Source: Bemisia tabaci (lineage: Eukaryota > Arthropoda > Insecta > Hemiptera > Aleyrodidae). Taken from it: a DNA stretch of 64,000 bases. Shown here piece by piece: positions 46,162-56,339 of this stretch. Within the stretch, counting starts at the first letter, position 1, and every line of letters begins with the position of its first letter. The notes under the pieces were generated by a model. The model saw only the letters and a list, made by a program, of their open reading frames with translations. It searched no databases and was not told where the DNA came from. Position numbers and translations under genes: made by a program. Where the stretch lies: contig NC_092793.1 in NCBI RefSeq assembly GCF_918797505.1, forward strand, positions 79,543,912 to 79,607,911. Reading direction: 5' to 3'.

Positions 46162-46414
46162 CGACGGTGAAACTACCAAACCACGTATCTCGGTTTGCGA
46201 CGTCGCAGACTTCCTGTCATACTTTATTTTTTAAATGAAAAACTACTTAACGTCCATTCTTGAAAATTTCTGTGATTTTTCCTCTTCGTGCGGAGAAAAT
46301 TCTGTAAAAATTTCCAGGAATGATATTGATTTGGTCTACTTCAAAAAATTAAAATGCGAGCATAGATTTTTAAACACCGCAAACGAGGTACGTGGTTTGG
46401 TAGTTTCACCGTCG
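46162..46414. mobile_element. MITE of the CGACGGTGAAACTACC family, best copy
   Basis: CGACGGTGAAACTACCAAAC, CACGTATCTCGGTTTGCGACG at the left and CGCAAACGAGGTACGTGG, TTTGGTAGTTTCACCGTCG at the right: about 38 bp of almost perfect terminal inverted repeat, 253 bp in all. Interior: CAGACTTCCTGTCATACTTT and AACACCGC near the right end. Confidence 0.88.
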
Positions 46415-46420
46415 ATGTGT

Positions 46421-46643
46421 GAGAAATTTGCGACGTCGCAGACTTCCTGTCATACCTTATTTTTAAACGGAAAACTACTCATCGGCAATTCTTTAAAACT
46501 ACCGTGATTTTTCTTCCCTGCGCGAAAAAATTCTGCAAAAACTTCAAGGAATGATGCCAATGTGTTCTCCTTTAAAAACATAACACAGAGGCGGAGATTT
46601 TCAGACACCGCGAACGAGTTATGATTGCCGACTCACACCGTCG
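46421..46643. mobile_element. Tandem, left-truncated CGACGGTGAAAC family copy
   Basis: Begins at the family-internal TTTGCGACGTCGCAGACTTC only a few bases after the previous copy ends, without the first 25 bp of the left terminus, and finishes AACGAGTTATGATTGCCGAC, TCACACCGTCG. It looks like insertion into, or unequal exchange with, the neighbouring copy. Confidence 0.7.
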
Positions 46644-46644
46644 A

Positions 46645-47065
46645 TATTATTTTTTTCTGTGCGGGCAAGAATCGAGTTTTTAGCAGAGGATTAAACGGAG
46701 TGGCCCCGTTGTTGCCAACCTGGTGGATCCGTCTCGATTGGAGGGGAGGGGGAGGAGGAGGCGGAATGAAATCCAATTACGAGGGAAATAGATGTCACCG
46801 AATCCGACCGCGATCCCGGCGCAGCTTTCAAAGGCTCACCCTCGTCCTCGTCCTCGTTAAATGCCCACTGTGCAAGAGTGGATTGTTGATCGTCGAGTGT
46901 TATGAGCACCGCTCCCGCCGCCACCGCGCCACCGCGTCAATGCCCTCGCGGTTCCCGCCCGCCACAATACGTTTCAGTTATTAAATCCGTAAAAATTTTA
47001 TCGAAAAACAATAGCGCATCGATGCGACGACGCCCTCAGTTGCCATGTCGGACGCCGCACCGCCT
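46645..47065. other. CpG-rich patch, no accepted gene
   Basis: GTTGCCAACCTGGTGGATCCG near 46710 resembles the end of the 8185-8347 MITE. GAGGGGGAGGAGGAGGCGG and CTCGTCCTCGTCCTCG are short simple repeats. No gene is supported. Confidence 0.4.
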
Positions 47066-47067
47066 TA

Positions 47068-47305
47068 CAGTGAATCGAGTCCATGCCTCCATGGGTGAGG
47101 TCGGACAAACTTTGGAAACTTTAAAAGCTTATAACTCCGTTCAAACAAAATTTTGTGGTTCTGAAAATTGTTTTAATGATTTCCTCGTAAAATTTCCCTT
47201 CATATGCATCCCTTTAATTTCAAAATGTGACGAATGAAACATCAAAATTCATGGTTTCAGTCAAAAATTTCATGTCCGACCTCTCTAATTGACTCGATCC
47301 ACAAT
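47068..47305. mobile_element. MITE with GAGAGGTCGGAC ends, copy 2
   Basis: GTGAATCGAGTCCATG..GTGAGGTCGGAC at the left, inverse of GTCCGACCTCTCTAATTGAC, TCGATCCAC at the right. Interior as in 39636-39874 (ATAACTCCGTTCA, TTCCTCGTAAAATTT, CAGTCAAAAATTTCATG). Confidence 0.75.
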
Positions 47306-47309
47306 GCGC

Positions 47310-47690
47310 CCCTTCAATCCAACCTGCATAGCAATAATCCACAAGAGCACCTTTCTATGGAGAATACGGACATGTCGGTAATTTTGAGGTTAGGTCATGG
47401 AGCTTGTAGGGCCATAAAGGGCAGCCGACCTATGAATTCAGTTTATTCAGAGTGATTTATTATTACAATTTGTACGACCCGTAGTTTGCAAAGCACGTAT
47501 TTGACTTAGTTTTTGCATCAATTTACTCGTTTTTGCGGTCTCATGAAACATTCCTTTGCAAAAACTTGTATTTTTGATACCCAACCCCTCCCTCTCACTA
47601 AAAACTCGAAAGAGGATTACGTTTTTATGGCCTCTATGAATTGGCAATACTAGCTATTAAAGTTAAATATGATTTGAAAACTAAATCAAG
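47310..47690. other. Intergenic, no gene seen
   Basis: AT-rich, no signal noticed. Confidence 0.4.
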
Positions 47691-47699
47691 AAATGTGAG

Positions 47700-50600
47700 A
47701 TTTTGAGGACAAAATAGTTACAAAGAAATACTGTAAAAAAAATAAGTGAAAAAATGAAAATTGAGGACAATAAAAGGTACTCCACGAATGTTATGAGCAT
47801 CCATCCCCATGTAGGCGAATAGCGGTATCACTGTAGAAGTATTCGGAACACGTAAAAAATATCTTTATACCGAGCGTGGAAAGGTGATTCTGACGCATTG
47901 ACAGTTCGCCTAGAATTTTCGGTGTAGGCAACATGAGTTCCCTCGTGATCGAATAGTGGTATCATCGTGAAATGACACACTTACTCGGAATATGCACAGA
48001 CAACTAGCTTTTTACCGAACAAGAAGAGGTGACCTAAATGCCATGTCAGTGCGCCTTCAACTGTTGGTGTAGGCAACATGGGTTCCCTCGTGGTCGAATA
48101 GTGGTATCACCGTAAACGTGTGCTCTTTACAATCTCGGAAGCACGATGACTTTTAAAAATCGCAATGTTGGGCTGGAAAGTGAATTTTTCAGCACTCTTA
48201 CATGCGTTTTTATGCAAAGATCGGGGACTGTAATTTTGAGTTAACTAGTTTATTAAGTTGAGTAACGCTGCGCACTGTGCTGCACGCTGTTATCATACAC
48301 AAAGCACAAAACTACGTATATTCACTAGTTTAAAGACCAAATTTGCGCATTTTTCTAAGAAATCTTTTTGACTTAAACTTCTATTATAGCAAGAATGGTA
48401 ATAGATGGAGCAGGTGATAAACGTCAAAGGTTTAGCAGCAATTCCCTCTCCCCCTCTTACACTAAAAGCCGTCGTAATTTTTTTTTTTAAATCCTTAGAG
48501 TCTGCATGATACCCAATGGACCACTAGACAAGGTACGAATTTAAGGAATCTGATACATGTTTCTTTACCAGAATTTCACGTAGAACACGATTCGAGCAAC
48601 GAAAATTACTGAAACCAACTCCTTACGAAGATATTAACGTTTTTATTTCACATTGGTTTCGAGGAATTTGCACTGCCCGCTCACAAGAAACTCAAAGCTC
48701 TACTTGAGTGAAATCGCGCACTACAACGGTTTCAGCAAGCTATTCTCAATCGAGCAATGCTCATTTTCCATCATGTGTTGCTCAAACCACAAGAAATTTG
48801 TTATAGCTGAGCCAAACCGTCAAGATTGAGGTTTTCAGATTTTTATATCGTAGAGACTATCATGATAAACGTTTAGCGCGTGATGTGAATCACGTAGAGC
48901 ATTGAATTTTCATGAGCGGGTGGTTTGAATTCACGCATCAATAATCATTAAATATCTTCGTAAGGAGTTCATTTCGGTAATTTTCAATGTGCGCATCGCG
49001 TTTTACGTGAAATTTTGGTTAAGAAACATGCATCAGTATGCTGAAATTCGTACCTTGTCTAGTGGTCCATTGGCCGTTCCCTCCCTATTAATAAGGTACT
49101 CTAGCGCAGAATTTTTTTCGGAATATTAAAATTAAATCTGACAACTCTGCTAGAGGCCACGTTGCCAGGGACAGTCTCGTCCGTTCCATTTACTCCGTTT
49201 GAAAGCGTGACGATGAGCGAAAGGGGTGCACGAGAAAAAAAACCTCCCCCATTGTGTATTATTGTGGATTGTCGATTGCCCGGGTACTCATTGGGCATCT
49301 GGTTTGACACTGAAATTACTCGTTCATTCGTTGACCACCCCATTGCTCCCGCTATCATTCTTTGGTGCACCCCTTGTCCTCCCAGTTGATCCGATGACTA
49401 ATTAATTCCGAACTTTGAATAATTTGATTTGCAAAATGAGAAATGGAAAGAACTACCATCATTGGCCCAGCAAAAAAGTTAAAAATTCTACGTTCGTTTC
49501 CGTTTTGTTTTTTTCTAAGTGAAAAACTTTATAATTTGGCAATTGACATTAGACCTCACTAATCTGAATTGTTTAAGATCAATATCGTACAAAATCGCAC
49601 CTTGGAATGATCGCGCGACTTCACTGAATGTAGATCAATTAGTATGATATAAGTACGGCACAGAGGAATCAAGCAAAGTTTCTATCAATGACGATGGTGA
49701 TGATTATAATGGTTTTCTTTATAAAATTATTTATTTTGGCTGTCCATAAATTGCGTAACCCTGTAGGGGATAAGGAGGTATTCGCAATTTTGTGACCGAG
49801 CATATGAGAAGGGGTGAAGGGGTGTCAATCTACATATTTCGTAACAGTATATAAATATATACTGGCTTTTAACTGTTTCCTCCTCTCCGTTCGTCAAAAT
49901 GCATTATACTTTCATTAATGTCCTCAGAATTCATTTTTTCACTTATATTTTTCAGAACATATCTTCAAAGTTATTCTTTCCTTCAATATACACATCATGT
50001 CTTAATTCAGTGCCTTAAATATTCACTTTTTCAATCATAATTGAATTGAATTAATAAGTCTTGCCAATTTAAGGAGAGCCCACAAACGTAAGCTTACATT
50101 CGAGCTTTCGGCGATAAATCTATTCGACCATAAAAGACTTCCAATACCCTAGAATTAGATCACAGGCGGGCTAATAAAAAGTGTTTAAGTCACTTCTGTG
50201 CGTGTGTTTGTGATACAAGTAAGCGTGGCATTGCATGATGATACCACTATTCGAACATGTGGGAACCCGTGTTGCCTACGCTAAAAGTTGAAGGCGAACT
50301 GAAATTGTGTTAAAGTTCCCTCTTCTCGAACGGTAAGAAGCTAATTTTCGTGTGTTATCCGAGTAAGCGTGCGATTTAACGATGATACCACTATTCGACC
50401 ACGGGGGAACTCGTGTTGCCTATAATGAAAATTGTAGGCGATCTGCCGATGCGTTAAAATCACCTCTCCACGTTTGGCAAAATGAAATTTTTTGTGTGTT
50501 CCGGGTAAGCATGACATCTACGGTGATACCACGGTGATACTACTTCACCACATGAGCATGCTAGTATTGCCCACACCATCATTTGTGGATTACCATCTGT

Positions 50601-50700
50601 TGTCATCAGTATTCATTTTTTTACTTGATTATTCCACATAATATCTCCTCAACTATTTTCCCATTAAATACACATATTATTATTCATTTTCTCTTCAATT
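47700..50700. repeat. 3-kb inverted structure with tandem ~145-bp units in each arm
   Basis: Left arm units contain GTAGGCAACATGnGTTCCCTC and GAATAGTGGTATCA (starting at about 47811, 47923 and 48069). Right arm units carry the inverse, TGATACCACTATTCGA and CGTGTTGCCTA (about 50238, 50383, 50524). The phrase AAGTGAAAAAATGAAAATTG at 47740 is matched in reverse at 49935 and 50610. Between the arms are AT-rich DNA and the separate foldback element at 48513-49073. No transposase is recognised. Confidence 0.75.
48513..49073. mobile_element. Foldback element with CCAATGGACCACTAGACAAGG ends
   Basis: 561 bp. CCAATGGACCACTAGACAAG, GTACGAATTT at the left is the inverse of AAATTCGTACC, TTGTCTAGTGGTCCATTGG at the right. 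The arms continue inward for over 120 bp each (CATGTTTCTTnACCAnAATT, TCACGTAnAACnCGAT, AACTCCTTACGAAGATAT). The flanks give no clear target duplication. It lies in the middle of the 47.7-50.7 kb inverted structure. Confidence 0.85.
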
Positions 50701-50924
50701 TTCCTAAAGCTTCAAGATCGAAATGATCGGGGATTTACAGAAGAAAAAATACATCACCCTTTTGATCAGTTTGTCTTAAAATTTCAATTTTGAGACCATC
50801 GTTCTTCAGAATGAAATGTCTCGTCTTTTATGCAAATTGGGGACACTTTTTAATTTGTTCGACGTATTGTCATTGAATTTTTTATCAAGGTGATGACAGA
50901 GTGCCCAAGGTGTCGCCAGGGTAA

Positions 50925-51155
50925 ATTGGTACTCACACATATAGCAAGTCCGCCCCCCTTTTCCACTGATCAATAAATGGAGGGAGGAAGGAGGATAGAG
51001 GAGAGAAATAAGGGTAAGGGGAAGAAATATGGAAGAATAAAAGGACCAGGAAGAAGAAGAAAAGAAGAGAATGAAGGAGGAGAAAGGGAATAAAAATTGG
51101 AACCTCTGAGGAATTAAATTAATAAAAGAACTGTGAGAAATTTTGGCGTCCCGCG
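50925..51155 (-). repeat. Pyrimidine-rich dispersed repeat, copy 2 (inverted)
   Basis: On the minus strand: GCGGGACGCCAAAATTTCTC, a T/C-rich tract of about 120 bp, then GTACCAATTTACCCTGGCG. This is the same plan as 34545-34915. Confidence 0.45.
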
Positions 51156-51159
51156 CAAT

Positions 51160-53500
51160 GCCTACCCCTACTCTCACGTTTGTGTCTCTTGCGATGGGTC
51201 TGAATATGCCATTTTTTTCAATATCCCAGAGAGTAACGCAAATAACCTACTTTGTCTCTCAGAGTCACGCAAGGACAAGGAAAGTGCTTGCTGCTGAGTT
51301 CTCCGTTGCACCAACTGACAACCAAGCGTTATAAAAAAACTTGATTTGACTCCCACGCGCCGCAGCGCTGGCGAGGGAAAGCAGTGCTTTAAGGAAAAAC
51401 AAGAGGAGTTAATTTCTATTTTAATAAGGCTTGTTTTACTCTGGGTTCGATTCGACACCGTACCTCCAATTCTGAATGACCTTGATCATCGACTTGCCTG
51501 AATTATTCTGGTGTGCCGGCCGGTGAGGGAACATCTCTCAAACTGGTATCGTATCATCTTTCCTTTTTGTTGGAATCGTATGCAGTTGTACATTCGTGAT
51601 CACGGTCGCGTGACCTCTCTAAAAATTTGGTGCCCCCTTTTTCAAAGTTACAATTAATTTAATGTAGGTAAGTGTTTTATAATCATTTTGTGCGTAAGTG
51701 CTTAGAAAATTCTGAAAGTGGTCCATTTTGCTTGCTATGTTGTTTGGACGGAAGGTCCGCATAAATATTTTGCCGAACAACAAAACTGTACAGTAAAATA
51801 AAATTAGAATACCTACATTTTGATGGACTAAACTCTTGGTAAATGGGTCAGTTGCGCTGGTCACTTAATTGTGTTTTGCTAGTGTAAGTTTATAGATTCG
51901 CACAAAATAATAAGAGCTGTCCAAACGCCACGTTTCTACGTCCAATTTCAATGGAGATATTGAGAGCGCTCATTGAAGGACACGGCATCAAACGTCACCC
52001 CGGTCATGCATACCATGGTTTCTTCCAGTTCGGTTTTATTATCAAAAGAAATAGAGGTACACATTTGCACTTGTTGCTGCTCGACTTAAAAAACGGAGGA
52101 GACCAAGGTGGAGGGAACCATACGCACACTACTGCGATGGATGACGTCATACATCGTATTTTTCAATGAGCGATATATCCGTTAATATCAGACGTAGAAC
52201 CTTGATATTTAAACATATCTTACTATTTTTTGCTAAACTGTATACTTAAACCCTCAGAGCACGATTCTGTGACCAGTCCAACTGACCTGTAACGAGGCGC
52301 ATATGAAAATAATTAATGTGATCAGTCATTTAACGTTGCCTGATTTTGCGTGATTTCCTCTGATTCGGATACAATCCGTGAGACGTGATGAATCATTGCT
52401 GCAATGAGAAAGATACAAAGCTGAGTTTCTCAATGTGAGACTTACAAATATTGAATGCACCGTGCTGCTGACGCTATAAAAGATAAGGAAATAAGTATAA
52501 CCATTGGTACAACAAACGTGATAAGAGTGTAAATAAAAATATGATAAATGTGGGTAAGTGGATAGTTCATTGTTCATATAATAGGATCTGTGTTGAACTC
52601 GTAACTAATGTCACAGTAACAGCTGTGCCGTGATAGAAGTAAGTAGTTTTCTTCCATGTCTGGGCATCTTCCTTTGTATAAAAATTATATGGTGGATTAC
52701 ACAAGTAGCACAGATTGGAATTAATTGCAATTACATGGAAAAATCATTGCTTTTGTGCCGGAGTGTTGTGTAAGTTGTCTATTCATTGATTGAAGGGGCG
52801 TCTTTTATTGTAAATTATTTAAATAAAATTTAAATAAGTTGCAATTTCTTTGGCATCGCAAACTGCCTATCTTTTTTCACATATGAAACGCGTTTCATTG
52901 ATCGTTCAAAGCATTTATTGACCAACGTATTTAAAAATATTGCAATTTTATTGCATAAAATTCCAAAATTATTTCAACATTCTCGTTGCACTGTGCTGAT
53001 TTGGTATTTTCGTTCTGATGAAGTTACTTAACTGTTAGTTTAGACTGAGATGATGAGTACTTCTAGCACGCAAGATAAACCACGGTGCCGCTTTGTTTTG
53101 AAAACTCTCAATCTGTATTGCAGATGCATTTAGTTTAACGCAAAAGCAAATTGCAAATGTGATTTAATTTTCTTAAAAAAGAGTGAAAGTTATAAATAAA
53201 TGTTCATTAAATTGGATCTTAAATGTTAATTAAATTGAATATTACTAATTGTCGACGCATTGAGCAGTTTTCATACTTCCCATAGAATCCATAGAGCTGT
53301 GCACGTCTAAAGACATATCAATGTGGTTCAATGAAGAGAATGCTCCTCTAAGAGATCCTTTGCATTTCAAGCAATAATTTAACAAAGCCAAATGGTGCAA
53401 GATTGCATGGTTGTTTTCATGAAATACATTTGATAGCATACGACTTCAATAGAATACGTATCAGAAGTTTATGAGCCTGAACCATACCCGTGAATGCTGC
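51160..53500. other. Intergenic, no accepted gene
   Basis: Contains the dispersed repeat relic at 51768-51898 and a lone TGACGTCA at 52142-52149. The remainder is AT-rich with short frames only. Confidence 0.4.
51768..51898. repeat. Dispersed repeat shared with 9363-9500
   Basis: TTTTGCCGAACAACAAAACT and TTGTGTTTTGCTAGTGTAAG in the same order and spacing as the earlier copy. Boundaries unknown. Confidence 0.4.
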
Positions 53501-53504
53501 ATCC

Positions 53505-53686
53505 TATCGATGACCGAAGTGCAACACAACGTATTCTTCGTTTGCGAAGTTGCAGATTTCCTGTCATTCTTCATTTTTTCTATGAAAACTTTGTCAACGT
53601 AGTTTCTTATCAACAAATTACTATAGGAGCGGCAATTTTGAAATACCGCAATGGAGGTATGCAGCTTCGCACTTCAGCCATCGATA
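53505..53686. mobile_element. Decayed CGACGGTGAAAC family MITE
   Basis: Retains AACGTATTCTTCGTTTGCGA, AGTTGCAGATTTCCTGTCAT and an ACCGCAATGGAGGTATGC right part, with an internal deletion (182 bp). The termini are heavily mutated (TATCGATGACCGAAG / CTTCAGCCATCGATA). Confidence 0.6.
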
Positions 53687-53738
53687 TCAAAAGTTGCCGC
53701 CCTATGGTCAAACCTTCGAGTCGAAAGGAATTGTTACA

Positions 53739-53964
53739 ACTTTGGAAAAAAACACGTTGGATCTAGGGTGCAGACTCTTGAAAACATTGACAAGAAAAAA
53801 TACTCTTGATTCAATCAGATTTAAGCTTAAATCAAAAGGAAATCCGCTCAAATTAAGAGGCTTGGTTCTTGATTTAAGCAAAAATCCGATTGAATCAAGA
53901 GTATTTCTTCTTGTCGATGTTTTTAAGAGTCTGGACTCTAGATCCGATGTGTTTTTTTCCAGTG
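53739..53964. mobile_element. CACTGGAAAAAAA palindromic MITE, copy 2
   Basis: The right end GATCCGATGTGTTTTTTTCC, AGTG is intact; the left end is mutated (ACTTTGGAAAAAAACACGTT). The interior inverted arms match copy 1 (AAATACTCTTGATTCAATC and ATTGAATCAAGAGTATTTC). It lies about 200 bp before the candidate exon at 54166. Confidence 0.8.
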
Positions 53965-54165
53965 AATGAGCTATCAGGATTGAATCTAGAGTAAAAAAAA
54001 ATTATGGTAAAGTGGCCTCTTAAAAATATTCAACATGCACTAAAGTTCGAGCTGTGGCAATATCTAAACCCAAACATTATTTGTATACCTAAGTTTCAAA
54101 TTGATTTATATTTGTCTCTCCATTATTTTCTGATAATCTTATTTATTCATTTTTTTCTTTTTTTA

Positions 54166-54275
54166 GAAAACAAAAATTCTCGACCGATTATCGTTTCGAG
54201 CAAAAAAATCTCAACGGATTCATCAGGGCTGTCACGTGAACTTCCAGAAAGGAGCATACTGAAGTTTGATAACTC
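54166..54275 (+). other. Candidate short exon upstream of the glutathione hydrolase gene
   Basis: A long T/C tract ending TTTTTTTAG (to 54165) is a strong splice-acceptor context, and 54276 begins GTAAGC, a fair donor. The 110 bases between are open in one frame and read as a polar, serine-rich peptide beginning ENKNSRPIIVSSKK. It could be a 5' untranslated or coding exon spliced to the glutathione hydrolase gene. Possible downstream acceptors are the AG at about 54443 (ATGCTGACAG) or 54486 (TATTGATAG), both upstream of its ATG. It may equally be a chance arrangement. No transcript evidence is available. Confidence 0.3.
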
Positions 54276-54508
54276 GTAAGCATGCAGTAGCTATTTTCAA
54301 TTAGCTCATTAATTCAGTTACACAGCAAGCAAAAGTAAAATTGCTGATTGCTAGGATCTAATAGCATATCTTAAAATATTTATATATTTTCTGTCTCAAA
54401 CGGTGAACAAAAAGTATACAATGTCCAAAATCTTATGCTGACAGGAGAAAAATATCTGCTCTCTCCGCTTTCTTACATATTGATAGCATTGATATCATAA
54501 TAACAAAA

Positions 54509-56338
54509 ATGCCTCTATTAACATCCGCGTTATACAGACGCCCTGAATCCGAGGTAAATCCCTTCCCATCAAGACGGTCAGTGGTCCATTCCGCTAAAGG
54601 AATCATCGCGAGCTCTCAACCATTAGCCACAGCATGTGGGTTGGAGATACTCAGCAAAGGCGGGAACTGCGCAGACGCCGCAGTTGCTGTAGCCGCTGGT
54701 CTGAGTCTGACCGAGCCTGGAAACACCGGTCTCGGAGGTGATATGTTTTGTCTCTTCTACGATGCGAAGACAAAGAAAGTTCACTCACTGAATGGAAGTG
54801 GCCGGGCAGGATCCTTGTGTACCCTCGAGGCAGTGCGGGAAGAACTGGGGCTCTTGGATGGCCAGGAAGGGAAAATTCCTCTTCATTCTGTCCACGCTGT
54901 TACAGTTCCAGGGACAGCCGCTGGATGGGTCGATACCGTAGAACTATTCGGGAGTGGCAAAGTAAGTTTGGAGGAAATTCTAGAACCAGCCGTCAAGCTT
55001 GCCGAAGAAGGGTTCCCCGTTAGTGAACTAGCAGCATTCTCTTGGAAGGAGAGCGAGGACAAACTGCGTCAGGCCTCACTCAACGGCAGTGAGATGCTGA
55101 AGAAAGACCCTTCCGCAAAAGATGGCTTCCGAGCGCCAGAGGCCGGGGAAATCATGAAAAACCCAACTTTAGCGAATACGTTTCGGCTACTCGCAAAGCA
55201 CAAGAAAGCTGGCTTTTATACGGGGCCTGTGGCAGAGGCACTGGTGAAAGTTGTTCAAGATCTGGGCGGTTATCTCACACTCGATGATCTCAAGCACCAT
55301 ATGGAAATGGGAACAGAAAAAACGGAGCCCATCAAGTTCAACTTTAAGGCTCACGATGTTGCTGAGACTCATGGGGAGCACATGTCAGACGGATCCAGGG
55401 ATGGGATCGATGTGTGGGAGCATCCACCAAACGGCCAGGGTATCGTTGCTCTGATTGCCCTGGGGATAATCGAAGAGCTACAAAGGTCTGGTAGAATTTC
55501 AAAATTCTCCGCCGAAGAACACAACTCTGTCCGGTATCTTCACGTTGTCATCGAGGCGCTTCGCATTGCCTTCTCCGATGCCAATTGGTGGGTGTCCGAT
55601 CCGAGTTTCTCTCAAATGCCGGCAAAAGCCCTACTCGATCCCAAGTACATCGCAGAGAGGGCGGCAATTTTCTCACCTGATAAAGCCGCGGATATTTGTC
55701 TCCACGGGTTACCGGTTCACAGCTCCAGCGATACCGTTTACTTCGCCGTCACGGACAGTGATGGCAACGGAATAAGCTTCATCAACAGTAATTATCACTA
55801 CTTCGGCACAGGGATTATCCCGAAAGGCTGTGGGTTCCCGCTGCAAAACAGAGGTGCCAATTTCGTGTTGCAACCATCGAACCACCCGAACATCCTGGCG
55901 CCGAGGAAGAGACCATACCACACGATTATTCCGGCTCTCGTGACGAACGCAAGTGACCAGAGCCTGCACTCTGTCTACGGTGTCAAGGGTGGGTTTATGC
56001 AGCCGCAAGGCCATGTTCAAGTGCTGTTGAATCAACTTGTTTTCCGGTTGGACCCACAAGCCGCACTCGACTCTCCTCGTTTTTGCATCGGACCCGGTAT
56101 GACGAATAAGAGCAATGAATATGGGGACATGATTTTCCTGGAGGATGGGATCTCTGCGGAGGCTGTTGAAGGTCTGAAGCGACTCGGCCACAAGGTGGAA
56201 TTATTGAAGGGCAGATCAAGAGAGATGTTCGGCACGGGTCAAGTCATTCGTTTTCATGTAGATGTGGTGGACGGTCAAGGTGTTTGGAGCGCGGGTAGTG
56301 ATCAAAGAGGCGATGGTGCTGCCGTGCCAGTAATATAA
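54509..56338 (+). CDS. YwrD-type gamma-glutamyltransferase / glutathione hydrolase proenzyme
   Basis: Predicted Ntn-hydrolase that cleaves the gamma-glutamyl bond of glutathione and related compounds, releasing or transferring glutamate. The 609-residue frame opens with ATG after CAAAA (a reasonable animal initiation context) and ends TAA. Seen in the protein: GGNCADAAVA (51-60), EPGNTGLGGDMF (69-80), NGSGRA with R99 as likely substrate-carboxylate ligand, GTAAGW (135-140), PNGQG (307-311), and the processing site SSSDTVYF, where T409 would become the N-terminal nucleophile of a small subunit of about 200 residues. Then come NRGANF (447-452), RPYHTIIPA (468-476), GGFMQPQGHVQ (494-504) and a C-terminal DQRGDGAAV. 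The length fits the animal/bacterial YwrD group. No signal peptide or membrane anchor is visible, unlike classical animal GGT, so a cytosolic site is inferred. No intron interrupts it, and its base composition is richer in G+C than both flanks, which are decayed repeats and AT-rich DNA. Horizontal transfer or retroposition is plausible but unproven. Confidence 0.95.
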   Translation: MPLLTSALYRRPESEVNPFPSRRSVVHSAKGIIASSQPLATACGLEILSKGGNCADAAVAVAAGLSLTEPGNTGLGGDMFCLFYDAKTKKVHSLNGSGRAGSLCTLEAVREELGLLDGQEGKIPLHSVHAVTVPGTAAGWVDTVELFGSGKVSLEEILEPAVKLAEEGFPVSELAAFSWKESEDKLRQASLNGSEMLKKDPSAKDGFRAPEAGEIMKNPTLANTFRLLAKHKKAGFYTGPVAEALVKVVQDLGGYLTLDDLKHHMEMGTEKTEPIKFNFKAHDVAETHGEHMSDGSRDGIDVWEHPPNGQGIVALIALGIIEELQRSGRISKFSAEEHNSVRYLHVVIEALRIAFSDANWWVSDPSFSQMPAKALLDPKYIAERAAIFSPDKAADICLHGLPVHSSSDTVYFAVTDSDGNGISFINSNYHYFGTGIIPKGCGFPLQNRGANFVLQPSNHPNILAPRKRPYHTIIPALVTNASDQSLHSVYGVKGGFMQPQGHVQVLLNQLVFRLDPQAALDSPRFCIGPGMTNKSNEYGDMIFLEDGISAEAVEGLKRLGHKVELLKGRSREMFGTGQVIRFHVDVVDGQGVWSAGSDQRGDGAAVPVI

Positions 56339-56339
56339 T

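Noticed and set aside
47811..48110. Regularly spaced repeats considered as a CRISPR array
   Set aside because: Units are about 110-145 bp, imperfect, mirrored in inverted orientation 2 kb away, and in a eukaryotic context; this is a foldback-type repeat.
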